NCBI RefSeq assembly: GCF_035046485.1
Contig: NC_085138.1
Coordinates: forward strand, 430,639,265-430,703,264
Origin: Aedes albopictus
Taxonomy: Eukaryota; Arthropoda; Insecta; Diptera; Culicidae
Reading direction: 5' to 3'
DNA: 64,000 bases
Shown piece by piece: positions 52,880 to 63,147 of the stretch (position 1 is its first letter; every line of letters starts with the position of its first letter). The position numbers were made by a program, and so were the translations under genes. The notes under the pieces are model-generated. The model ran no database searches and had not been told where the DNA came from. It saw only the letters and a program-made list of their open reading frames with translations.

Positions 52880-54720
52880 TGTATTGAAAAGAATGCAAAT
52901 GACAGACTGAATCTTTGATTCCGAAAACTGAAATAATAGTAGGCAAAGATTTCTCCAAGATTATTTTCAAAGAACTCTGTTGGAATTCTGCCTGAGAATT
53001 CTCCAAGAATTGCCACATAAATTCCAACTGTATTTCTCCCAGGAATTTCTCCAAGATGTTCCAGGGTTTCTTCCGTAATTCCTCCCAAATTTCTTAAGAG
53101 ATTCATTCAGAATTTTTTCTTCTAATTCATATCGAAATTCTTTCATAGATTTCGCTGAAATTTAACAAGCAATTCAAACAAAATTCTTCTTCGGATTCCA
53201 TTCGGAATTATTACAAGGACATATTCCGGAATATTTTCAGTGATTTCTCCCAGAACTCTCGAAAATCTTCCAAGAACATCTTTCACAGGTTACTGGCGAA
53301 TTTTTTCCAAAATTTGTTCGTTTTACTTGGTGGGCTCGGCTTCGAAATTCTTCCAGAATTGTCTCTACGATTCATCCTGGAATTTTTTCTACGATTTGAT
53401 TCTTTCTGCCAAGGGTTCTTCCGAGAATTATTTCAGGTATTCCTTCCGAAATTTCTCCAGCAATTCCTCATGGAGTTTTTCTCCAGAGATTCTGCCCAGG
53501 ATTCATCCAGGAGTTCTACAAAACTTTTCTGCCGGAAATAATCGAGACTTTCTTTTCGAAATTCTTCTATAAATTTTTCATGAAATTATTTCAGGTGTTT
53601 CATTAAATTTCTTCTGGAATTCGCTCTGTAATTTCTTCCGATTTTTTTTACACGATTTCTATCAGATTTCTTGCAAGGTTTTCTCGTGGAACTCTAAAAA
53701 GGATTCTTTCCGGATTTTTGTTCAAGACTTTCTCTGGGATTTTTTTACAGAGGTTCCTTCCTGTGTGGTATTGAATCAGCATTGTTGTTCGATTAGCCTT
53801 CCAACGAACGCCGGTAGCACATGGTCTGCCAAATGCACATCAAGCAATCTAGTAGGCGCGCAAACGGTTGTCGTGTCATCACTTCGCGAACGTCAAAAGA
53901 TAAACACAAGTTACTTCCTGGGGGCACCCGCTTGTCCACAATAATTCCAAGCTCCACACTTCCATAATTCTTGCATGGATTCTTTCCGAAATTCTTCCAG
54001 AAAATGCTCTCGGATTATTTCCAGGATTTTTTTTAATCAAAAATATCTAAAATATTACTTTTTGAATTCTATCCGGAATTCCTTCCGAAAATCTTCCTGA
54101 AATGTCTCCCGAAATTTTCTCGGGAGCTTTTCTGAAGATTTCTCCTCGAATTCTTGCGTGAATCGCTGTCGAATTTTTTTCTGAAATTTCCATGGATTTT
54201 TTCGGAATTCTTCTACATATCAGAATTATTCCTGAAACTATCAATGTTCGTTTAATATTCTTCCAGAGATTAACTTTGGGTTTAGCTCCAAGATTCCCAC
54301 CGTACTTCTTTCAGAGATTTTAACCAGTTTTCACCTGGAATTCTTCCAGCGGTTCATCCCGAAGTTCTTCTAGGAATTTCTGCCAGTATTTGTTCGATGA
54401 TGTCCCATTATTCTTTCAATTACATTTTACGGCTATTTTCTAGGTTTCTGTCCAGAAACCTCACTCGAAAAATTTTCAAGGATTTTTCCCTTCGTCCCTT
54501 AATGTTCCAGTGGTTGTTTTCTGATTTTTTTCTGGGATTTCTCCTGGAGTTCTCCCAGATGTTATTCTTGGAACTTTGTTCGGGGCAATTTATTCTTCAA
54601 GGATGTCAGTACATTTTCTCCCACGGTTCTTTCAAAGTATTTTTTTTTTATTTTTCGGAGTGTGCTTTCTGGATTTATAAAATTCTTATGGATGGTATTT
54701 TAGCGATTCCTCACGGATAG
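52880..54720. repeat. Long degenerate AATTCTTCCxGAA repeat tract
   Basis: About 1.6 kb of diverged short-period repeat in plus orientation, with frames up to 110 codons derived from it. A distinct 197-bp insert interrupts it at 53762-53958. Confidence 0.6.
53762..53958. mobile_element. Candidate solo LTR
   Basis: A 197-bp non-repeat segment interrupts the AATTCC tract. It starts TGTGTGG and ends CCACA, flanked by the 5-bp direct repeat CTTCC at 53757-53761 and 53959-53963. TG...CA ends plus a 5-bp duplication fit an LTR left after recombination. The short CTTCC repeat can occur by chance in this sequence, so confidence is limited. Strand is undetermined. Confidence 0.55.
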
Positions 54721-54844
54721 CTTTAACGGTTTCTTGCCAGTGTTATTTCAGCCGAAACTGACGCCGAAAAGATGAAGAAGTCTTTTGCTGAAAAAAAATC
54801 CTCAAAATGTCACGAGAACGGTGTATGTAGAGCAATCATTACTT

Positions 54845-56373
54845 ACTTAGTTACTTGATACTTGTTGGGCACCAACTTGTAGCGGTGAGTCTATGCCGAA
54901 TGAAGTATCCGCTTCCACTAGCCTCGGTCCTGGGCCAATCGCTTTCAATCGCCCTGAACGTTTAGAGTCCTTAGTTCCTCCTCAACTGCAAAAAGCCAAC
55001 GTGTGCGCGGCCTTCCACGAAGCCGACGACCCTCAGCCCAGCCCACCATAGCCGGCCGTGTTGTATTCGCTTCACTATATCCATCTCTTCATATACCTGG
55101 TACAATTCGTAATTCATGCGACGCCGCCAGATGCCGTCCTCCAGTTTACCGCCGAGTATTGTTCGCAGCACTTTACGTTCGAAGACTCCAAAAGCTCTCC
55201 GTTCAACTTCTTTCAACGTCCACGTTTCATGACCGTATGAAGCGACCGGAAGAATCAGAGTCTTGTACAACGCGAGTTTTGTCTTCGTTTGCAGCCTGCG
55301 GGACTTCAGCTGGTTTCGCAGACCAAAAAATGCCCGATTTGCAGTCGCAATCTAGGTCGCAATCCGTCTTTTCACCTCGCGGGTAACATCATTATCGCAC
55401 GCCACTAGAATACCAAGATAAACAAATTCATCCACAACTTCAAACTTTTCACCACCTAGCACCACTTCGTCACCACTACCACGTCCGGACCGACGTGGAC
55501 CACCAGCAATCATGTACGTAGTCTTTGTGGTGTTAATCGTAAGTCCAATCCTCGCAGTCTCCCTCTTAAAACGTACCGATGATGTCGATATCGTCCGCGA
55601 AGCCCAGGAGCATATGCGACTTCGTGACAATAATGGTTCCAGTCCTGTGCACACCAGCTCTTCTAATCGCTCCTTCCAGTGCTATGTTGAACAGTAAGTT
55701 CGAAAGAGCATCGCCCTGGTTCAGTCCGTCAAAGGTTACGAACGATGACGAAATTTCATTCGCAGCCCGTACACTTTATTTTGATCCATCAAGCGTCGCA
55801 CGAATCAGTCTAACCAGCTTCGCCGAAAATCCATGTTCGATCATAATCTGCCATAACTCGTTTCTCTTCACTGAATTGTACGCCGCCTTGAAATCAATAA
55901 ACAGATGATGGGTCTGCAAGTTGTACTCCCGAAATTTATCGAGAATCTGCCGCAAGGTGAACATCCGATCCGTCGTTGATCGGCCCTCATAATACGGTGT
56001 AAGAGTTGATGCAGCTGCTCACTACCGTGTCTGTCAGCAAGTTTCCATTACGGTCGTTGCACATGACGGGAAAAGGCGCTGTTTTTCTCCGCACGCCATT
56101 GACAGTTTCGTAAAATCTCCGCATATCATTCTGTTCCATACTCTCTTGCGCCTGAGCAATCACATTTTCCTCGTGCTCTTTTTTCTTTTTGCTGTGGATT
56201 CGTTTTTCGGCTACTCTTGCTTCCCTATATCGCTCCCTGCGCTGCCGAGTCCCCGACACCAGCATCCGGCTTCTGGCAACATTCTTCTCGTCCGTTACCC
56301 TCTGGCGCTCCTCGTTGAACTACCCGTTCCTAGGTCGTCTTTGAGCAGTGCCTATCATCTCCCGCGCTGCTGT
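54845..56373 (-). mobile_element. RTE-like LINE fragment with 10-bp target duplication
   Basis: The direct repeat ATCATTACTT flanks it at 54835-54844 and 56374-56383. On the minus strand the order is pre-RT linker (about 56265-55990), RT catalytic region (55964-55560), thumb and C-terminal region (55500-54971), then a short 3' UTR ending near 54845. It is 5'-truncated and lacks the RT fingers. Confidence 0.75.
54971..56265 (-). pseudogene. Reverse transcriptase of the second RTE-like LINE (broken)
   Basis: Minus-strand pieces in order: RRFYETVNGVRRKTAPFPVM (linker, 55987-56265); after a deletion that removes the fingers, TLRQILDKFREYNLQTHHLF then DFKAAYNSVKRNELWQIM (first palm motif with the catalytic D, 55776-55964); in another frame LLGFADDIDIIG near 55575-55610 with an intact F-A-D-D; ARIGLTINTTKTTYM and FVYLGILV (55352-55654); and finally YGHETWTLKEVERRAFGVFE then RKVLRTILGG (54971-55270). 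At least two frame changes and the internal deletion inactivate it. Motifs match the fragment at 30.9-32.6 kb, so both are one clade, probably RTE-like. Confidence 0.7.
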
Positions 56374-56383
56374 ATCATTACTT

Positions 56384-56780
56384 TACATGAAAACTTAAGG
56401 TTAATTTATAGTGGAAATGGGAAATTATGTGACTGAATTAGGATTATAACAGTGTTATCTTAATTTAATTCTATTATTGCCCGTTTCTACTTTAAACCAA
56501 CCTTTAGGTTGCACGTAAAGTAATGATTGCTCTAAATCTACCGCATATCTGCCTGCAATAAGGCTTCAGCTCCGTGGTTACTTGGGACCTTGGCTCAAAA
56601 ATACTTTATCATACCAAAGGTAATGCGTAGATAAGTTGAATTATTCTGGGATATCTTCCATAAATTCCTGCAGAAATGTTGCTCTGAACATTAAAAATTA
56701 ATTGTGTTTGAATTAAGCTACCTAATCCTAGTTTCAAATTTATTTTTCTTTCAAAAATTTTATGAATTTGTTCTCAAGAA
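56384..56780. other. Short flank, possible MITE end
   Basis: Bases 56514-56533 (GTAAAGTAATGATTGCTCTA) are the complement of 54829-54846, upstream of the RTE-like insertion. The LINE may therefore sit inside a larger palindromic element of unknown family. Confidence 0.3.
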
Positions 56781-56784
56781 GTTG

Positions 56785-57350
56785 GGATTCGAGGGGGTTT
56801 TAGGGGGATTTCGAAGGCACTTCAGAAAGCTTCAGAATATTTTTGACGAGTTTCAAAGGCGTTACGCAGGCGTTTTTGGGAATTCCTGAGGGTCACAGGT
56901 GCGTTATATGGGGTACGAGGGGGTTTTAGGGGGATTTCGAAGGTATTTCTGACTGCTTCAGATGATTTTTGGCGAATTTCAGATGCGTTATTCAGGCGTT
57001 ACGTAGGCGTTTTTGTAGGTTTCTGAGGGTCTCAGGTGCGTTACATGGGGTCCGAGGGGGTTTTAGGGGGATTTCAAAGGCATTTCAAAAAGCTTCAGTG
57101 CATTTTTGGCGAGTTTCGGAGGCGTTACGAAGGCGTTCTCGGTAGTTTCTGAGGGTCTCAGGTACGTTACATGGGGTTCGAGGGGGTTTTAAGGGGATTT
57201 CGAAAGCATTTCAGAAAGCTTCAGAGTATTTTTGGCGAGTTTCAAAGGCGTTACGAAGGCGTTTTTGGATGTTTCTGAGGGTCTCAGGTGCGTTACATGG
57301 GGTCCGAGGGGGATTTAGGGGGATTTTGAGGGCGTTTTAAAAAGCTTCAG
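56785..57350 (+). repeat. Tandem repeat, about 126-bp unit, 4.5 copies
   Basis: The marker GAGGGGGTTTTAGGGGGATT recurs at about 56791, 56917, 57054, 57180 and 57306 (spacings about 126, 137, 126, 126). Each unit includes AAGCTTCAG, GGCGTTACGxAGGCGTT and CTCAGGTGCGTTACATGGGG. The 137-bp unit has an extra ATTCAGGCGTT. Antisense relatives lie at 28.6-29.2 and 33.2-33.65 kb. Confidence 0.8.
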
Positions 57351-57354
57351 AGAA

Positions 57355-57610
57355 TTTCTTTCTGAAGTTTCACCAGGGATTTATTCAAAGACTCCTTCAG
57401 TTTCAAATGAGCTTGCGGGAGTTCCGGTAGGCTTTTCTTCTATAAAAATCTTGCAGAGATTCTTCCAAGAGTTCCAGGAGTATTTCTTTAAGCATCCTTC
57501 AGCTATCGTACAGAAAATCATACTATGATTCTTCCATAAATTGCTCCATAAATTTTCTCAGAAGTTCCCTTAGAGATTCCTTCAGGATTTTTTCGGAAAA
57601 GGAGAAAATC
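57355..57610. repeat. Degenerate AATTCCTTCAG-type repeat
   Basis: A short tract of the common diverged repeat following the 126-bp array. Confidence 0.45.
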
Positions 57611-57614
57611 ATAC

Positions 57615-58395
57615 CATAATCTTTAAATTATGGTTACTTTGACTGTTTTGAGGAACAAACCAGATGTCAGATGACTATTACCTAGTTGTGAACAAGGAGC
57701 TGATGAATTTTCATTTTTATTACATTCAACTAAATGTGGAAGCTTTGGGTAACACTCTTTTGCAAGTTTTTGAACTTAACGGCTGATAAAATTAATATTT
57801 GTTATATTTTTGAGAAAAGTTGCGTACTTCTCCTAGACTTTTATTTGCTAGAACCAATGCTCAGATTAAGCTGAAATCGCTAATATCTTGCGTTTCAAAT
57901 GTATGTTGAAAAAGAATTTTGCATTATAATTTTTCTCGAATTTAAATCAAGCCACCTACTGTTGGCAAATTCCAATGAGGCTATCACAGCCCTTCTCCAC
58001 TTTTATCATTTATTTTGTAAACTAAAGTTAGCTATGGGTCTACCAGATATTATTTAGCCATCATGAGGTTTTGGTTCAGGTTTTGTAGATAATCTTGCCA
58101 GGGTTTTACGGAAGTTGCCTTCCAGAAAAGCATAGAACTACAAAGGTTACTATAGGTGAGACGCCAAGACGCCACAAACATCATGACTTGTTCCGAAGAA
58201 CAATAGGTGGTTATGAAAGCCTTTGACCCTTCAGAATGAATCAAGCACTACCGTACACGTTCCGGATCCGAGTATTGCGAAATGTTGCTCAAAAGTATTG
58301 AGTACGAGAGTTTTCTTTTATATTTTGTGGAATAATCCGCGAGACTTTTTTTTCGTGCTGTAAAATCGGCAATTTTAGACCCCTTTCGCCTCCCC
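57615..58395. other. No recognisable feature
   Basis: AT-rich sequence; short frames only. Confidence 0.25.
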
Positions 58396-58399
58396 CCCA

Positions 58400-58545
58400 C
58401 ATCGTAACGCTTTTTTGTATGAAATTCCTAAAATGTTTGTATGGGCCGTTACGCTCGGCTGTACTCACACACACACCCCCCCCCCCCTCTCCCCTCCCCC
58501 TATATTCCTATATTATCATTTCGTAATTTGTGGACGTCGCCTTTA
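58400..58545. repeat. GTTACG-rich dispersed repeat, copy 2
   Basis: Contains GTATGGGCCGTTACGCTCGG, a (CA)n and poly-C run (about 58466-58500), then TTCGTAATTTGTGGACGTCG. It matches the plan of 26490-26740. Confidence 0.5.
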
Positions 58546-58599
58546 TAGAAAAATCGATACAGTAAAATTTCACTTTCCCTATGGCACGAAACAACCAAT

Positions 58600-60335
58600 C
58601 ACATCGAAGTTTAATTGACTGTGCCTTTTATTTCTCCCTGCTACTGCTGCTGCTGCTCAGGTATGGCGGTGCAACTCATAATATTACTCTGCACCTGTGT
58701 TCTCACCCTGTGTAGAAAAAGAATTGAGAAACGATTCATCACGGACGGGCGTAGATTTTTCAACATCATTCCAATAACCATTATCGTTTCCAAATAGACA
58801 ACCCTCGCGGCATTCCGGTTTGACAAAGTTGACAGAAAAGTTCCCGCACATTTCACCACCTTCGCGAGCCTGAATGTAGCAGAAAGGGCCCTACCACCGG
58901 AGGTACCATCGTCGTCGAACGGAGACTCTTCTTCGATCGAGTATAATTTATGAGCAATCGTGCTCCCACACTTCCGCTCTTATTGGAGGAGGGTACGTAC
59001 CTAGAGGAAGCCGCTGGAAAGGGGAAGAATAAATTAAAGAAAGTGGTTGAGTGGTTGATAGGGTGCATCAGTAGGAGTGATTGCTGGACTTGAAGCTCTT
59101 TCTCGACACTAGAGTTCCTTATTCCTTTTCTGAAAGGTTGTGCTTCCCTTTGGTTTGCCATTCTAGCACGGGTAGTGTATGAATTTTTGAGCGGGGGCTT
59201 TCGTGCTTATTTTCCGGGAAGTTAAGTGTATCGATGTGTCATGATTGAACGCTTTCGGTGAGTTGAATTGGCTGCGCTAATATTGATGAATGTTGTGGAA
59301 ATGGGTTCGAAGTTGAGGAATTATTTATGCTACACTAAAGGGATACGTAGAGCGATGACTTGAATAGAAAATAACTGTCACTCAGGGTGCGTCTTTCAGG
59401 TGTTCAATAAAATGCTGGTGCAACCTTTCAACATTTTATACTAGTTGTGTGAAGATTCAGGTTACTTTAGCTGATATTTAGAAAATTTAATGAACCTTAT
59501 TCAACCGATTAGGTTATATTATTTGAGATTTCATTGCATTAAACTGTTTGATTCTGAAGGTCATAAGCATTCTGAAAATGATTAACATATGTAGATTGTA
59601 ACAAAAGGGACGGCACCAAACTCCGAAAACCAACCCAACAACCGAACCTCGCACAATAGTCGTAATCAACACTTCAAGACAAGCAAATAATCGTCATGAA
59701 ATTGATTTCCCATCCATCTCTCTGAGTCAGTAAAACGGCACTGGAATCAAACCCCATCGATAACCTGCTCTATTATTCAGCAATCACTGCCTGAATGGTG
59801 TCTTCAATTAAACCATCGGAAATCCGTTCCACCACATCGTCCGTCCCGTCCATCGTCGTACACACACTACACAATCGCAATGATCATCATTTGGATTGGC
59901 TGGGCAGGATGGAGCATCTTGGTGCGCTGCTGGGCTGAGCTCTTCCAAGTCCACATGTGTAACACTTTCGCTCAATCAGCGAAAGTGCTCTCGATGTTTG
60001 TCTACGCTTACCGCCTTATCGCTCACTTACACACAGTCGAGACAAGCCACTGCCACCAGCGCCGGAGGGAAAAGCCGTCAATGATCCAATGCCGTGTGCC
60101 ACTGCTGCTGCTGCTGATGCTGCTGGAACACCTCGAGTAGTAAAATGCGGAAGTGGAAAACTTTTGCCATTTCTATCATCGGTAGAGTTGAAGTTAGGCA
60201 GAGGTCGTGGTGTTCCGTTACTGCTTTGCAGTAAGAATATGTGATAAATATGGCGTAGAATTGGTATAACACGTACATATACGAAATATTGTAAATAGAT
60301 GCAAATCAAATAAGGATTCTTCACATTACATGCTA
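58600..60335. other. Unique-sequence island
   Basis: Balanced sequence with CTG-type runs (58633-58660, 60100-60130). A perfect 10-bp-arm hairpin, CACTTTCGCT/AGCGAAAGTG, lies at 59963-59987. Frames of up to 102 codons on both strands lack recognisable domains. Confidence 0.4.
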
Positions 60336-60343
60336 GCGGAAGA

Positions 60344-63147
60344 TTTTTTTTTTTTTTTTTCTCGGGAACACTACCCGACGTTTATTTTCAATATCTACAA
60401 AGTTCATTACAATATTTCTAAAAACTATATACAATTTCACAGTTTTACAATAGGTACATATACTTCTTAAACTGCAAACAAAATAGTTGCTTATTATTCC
60501 ATCTTTTTACACTGATTTTCCGTATAAGATCTTCAACGGAGCCATTTGAGTAGTTTTGTGTACAGTAATTAATAGTTTCCGTAACTAACCACAACGCTGC
60601 TTTATATTTACAATTATTCGGTTTAATTCCAAACTGCAATAAGTCCATCGCATCTGCTACATTAATTTTGAATTTTGACTTCAACACATTATTTAACCAG
60701 ACCCATACTTTTCCAGATCCCGAACAAATCTTGATCCTATGATCAACAGTGTCGATTCTTCCACAAGAATCACAAGTTGGTGAATCAATCCCTCTCACTC
60801 TATGCTTGTATAGCTTTGAGCTGCATGGAATAATGTCCCTAAATACACAAAATAATGTTGATTTTGATTCACTGCATATAAAATTTTGGCTAAAGTTCTC
60901 ATAAAAAGTTTCCCATTGAAAATTTTGATTTTTTTCCTGTTGCTTTATTTTAATATTTTGCTTCAAAATTAGGTAATCATAAATCTGTTTACTTGATTTC
61001 AAATTCTGTTCTTCAAGCGTGACCGAGAGTTTTATCCACTCTCGCGTATTTAAAGTTAAATTTTTGTTCATAGCTTGTTGTATCATAAAATTATCAATTT
61101 CCCCGTTTTGCCCAGATAACAAAATGTTTTTAATGAAAAGTGCCTTTGTTTTCGATTCCACACAAGTCAAAGAAAGACCGCCCTTGTAGATCGGCGCATA
61201 CAACTCCTTTCGCTCCACTTTATAAAAAAATCCTTTCCATATAAAATCCCCACATTTCTTCCTCAGTTGTGCAATGTGTTTATTTTCTGGCGGAATAAGT
61301 TGCGCAACATACCACAATTTTGACAGTATGTAGGTATTCAAAATCCACACTTTTTGTACAATGTTCAGCCTTCTATTGTACTGTAGGGATAAACTGTAGT
61401 TAATATTTTCAATCAATTCAACGTAGTTCAAATCTACCATTTTCCTATAATCTTCGACAAAACGCACTCCCAAAATCTTCACGTCTCTGGCTTCGCTTAT
61501 TAGCTGAGGACCAAGCGGACAATTGTTTAATCTTAAAAAGTGGGATTTACTGAAGTTTATTTTGATTTTTGAATATATGCTGAAATAATTTATCAGTTCC
61601 AACGCAATGCTGAACTCCTCATCATTTCTTATGAAAATGTTCAAATCATCAGCATATGCAACGATTCTAATGAAAATATTGTCAACTAGTACACCTTGAA
61701 TATGTTTGTCAATCATTCTTAGCAAAGGTTCGATGTATAGGGCAAACAAAGCCATGCTCAAAGGGCATCCTTGTCGAACTGAACATTCGATAGAGAACGA
61801 ATTTGTCAAAAATCCATTAAATAACACTTTAGAGCTCGCATTTTTATACAATTTTTCCAGACACTCAATAAATCTGTCGGGAAAAGCAAACTTTTTCAGA
61901 ATCTCCCAGAGATACCGGTGATCCACTCGGTCAAAAGCCTTTTCCAGGTCCACGGACAGCAAGATCCCCTTGAATTTTCTAGACTTGTTTGCTTTTATGA
62001 TAATATTTCTCAACAGTGATAAATTATTTACACATGAACTATTTTCAATGCTGGCTGATTGACCGGGCCCCAACAGTTTTTCCATCATAGGTTTTAACCG
62101 GTTAAATAGGATTTTTGTGAAAATTTTATAGTCACTATTGAGCATGCTTATGGGTCTTCTGTTAGCTAACTCTAAGTTATCGCCTTTTTTCGGAATCAAA
62201 GCTATTATTCCAGAAGTGAATAAACCAGGTGGATAGTCACCTCCAATAAGGTAAGAGTTGTATAACGATACCAAATCATTTTTCAGTAAATCAAAAAAGG
62301 TTACGTAAAACTCATAGTTGATTCCGTCTGGGCCAGGCGAACTGTTTTTAGATGCTTCATTAACTACTTGCTCAATTTCAGCAATTTCAATTGGTTTAAC
62401 CAATTGCTGGCTATCATTTTCGTCCAGTTGTCTATTGAGATAATCTAAGGTATTTCCGCAACCGCAATGTGAGTTGTCATTTTTATACTTCTCGGAAAAA
62501 TATTCGAAAATTGCTTCTTTTAATCTTGCCGGATTTGAAGTAATCTCACCATTCAACTTCAATTTTAATAATTTGGAATTGGAAGATCTATTGATGAACG
62601 ATGTAACGTGGAAAAATGATAGCTTTTCATCTGAGTGCAAAGAGTGTGCTTTTAACTTTTTTCTGAACCTATTCAGTCGTTTCTGTTCCAAGCTCATAAG
62701 TTTGGACTTCGCTAAAGTCAACTCTTCTCTCGCATCCAAATTTAAAGCTTGATATTGTGCTGCCTCGTTGAAGCACTTGTAGTAGAAACTTTTCTCACGA
62801 GTAATTTGCTGATTCAAGGCAAAAGATTCGCCTTTAAAAAATCTTTTTATCCCACTTTTCAAATCATTGTTCCACCAAAAACTGATGTGTTGAAACGAAT
62901 TTCTGTTTCTTAGCTGAGCATAATATGTTTTAAATTTGTCTTGGATGTCTTCGATCGCTATGAGGCTTGAATTTATCTTCCAATATCCTCTGCCAAAAAA
63001 GTTCATATTTTTAACGTCTGTTATTTCTAACGTCATAACAACACTGAAGTGGTCGGAGAACGGAACTGCAATTGTTTCGATCTTCCTGACATTTTTGATG
63101 AACGCTTCTGAGCCATAAATTCGGTCAAGTCGGGATTTTGAATCTCT
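60344..63147 (-). mobile_element. L1-like LINE, 3' part
   Basis: A poly-T run at about 60344-60360 is the poly-A tail on the minus strand. The body is a long ORF2 with endonuclease end, RT and C-terminal zinc motif. The 5' side ends at 63147, where the poly-A tail of another minus-strand retroposon begins, so the element may be interrupted there and not simply truncated. Confidence 0.8.
60445..63147 (-). CDS. L1-like ORF2 protein (partial): endonuclease end, RT, zinc motif
   Basis: The minus-strand frame is open from 63147 to the stop at 60445, about 900 codons; the internal Met at 63036 begins an 863-residue stretch. It opens with SRLDRIYGSEAF and PFSDHFSVV, the end of the apurinic-like endonuclease. 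A basic linker follows. RT fingers: SSPGPDGINYEFY, ALIPKKG, RRPISMLNSDYKIFTKIL. Palm: SVDLEKAFDRVDHRYLW, SVRQGCPLSMALFALYIEPL and AYADDLNIFI with the catalytic Y-A-D-D. The C-terminal region has CDSCGRIDTVDHRIKIC, a C-x2-C-xn-H-xn-C zinc-knuckle-like motif. Motif wording fits the L1/Tx1 group. The enzyme would copy its own RNA at a nicked target. No stop or frameshift is seen, which is unusual in this window. The 5' part is missing. Confidence 0.85.
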   Translation of the reverse strand, partial: RDSKSRLDRIYGSEAFIKNVRKIETIAVPFSDHFSVVMTLEITDVKNMNFFGRGYWKINSSLIAIEDIQDKFKTYYAQLRNRNSFQHISFWWNNDLKSGIKRFFKGESFALNQQITREKSFYYKCFNEAAQYQALNLDAREELTLAKSKLMSLEQKRLNRFRKKLKAHSLHSDEKLSFFHVTSFINRSSNSKLLKLKLNGEITSNPARLKEAIFEYFSEKYKNDNSHCGCGNTLDYLNRQLDENDSQQLVKPIEIAEIEQVVNEASKNSSPGPDGINYEFYVTFFDLLKNDLVSLYNSYLIGGDYPPGLFTSGIIALIPKKGDNLELANRRPISMLNSDYKIFTKILFNRLKPMMEKLLGPGQSASIENSSCVNNLSLLRNIIIKANKSRKFKGILLSVDLEKAFDRVDHRYLWEILKKFAFPDRFIECLEKLYKNASSKVLFNGFLTNSFSIECSVRQGCPLSMALFALYIEPLLRMIDKHIQGVLVDNIFIRIVAYADDLNIFIRNDEEFSIALELINYFSIYSKIKINFSKSHFLRLNNCPLGPQLISEARDVKILGVRFVEDYRKMVDLNYVELIENINYSLSLQYNRRLNIVQKVWILNTYILSKLWYVAQLIPPENKHIAQLRKKCGDFIWKGFFYKVERKELYAPIYKGGLSLTCVESKTKALFIKNILLSGQNGEIDNFMIQQAMNKNLTLNTREWIKLSVTLEEQNLKSSKQIYDYLILKQNIKIKQQEKNQNFQWETFYENFSQNFICSESKSTLFCVFRDIIPCSSKLYKHRVRGIDSPTCDSCGRIDTVDHRIKICSGSGKVWVWLNNVLKSKFKINVADAMDLLQFGIKPNNCKYKAALWLVTETINYCTQNYSNGSVEDLIRKISVKRWNNKQLFCLQFKKYMYLL

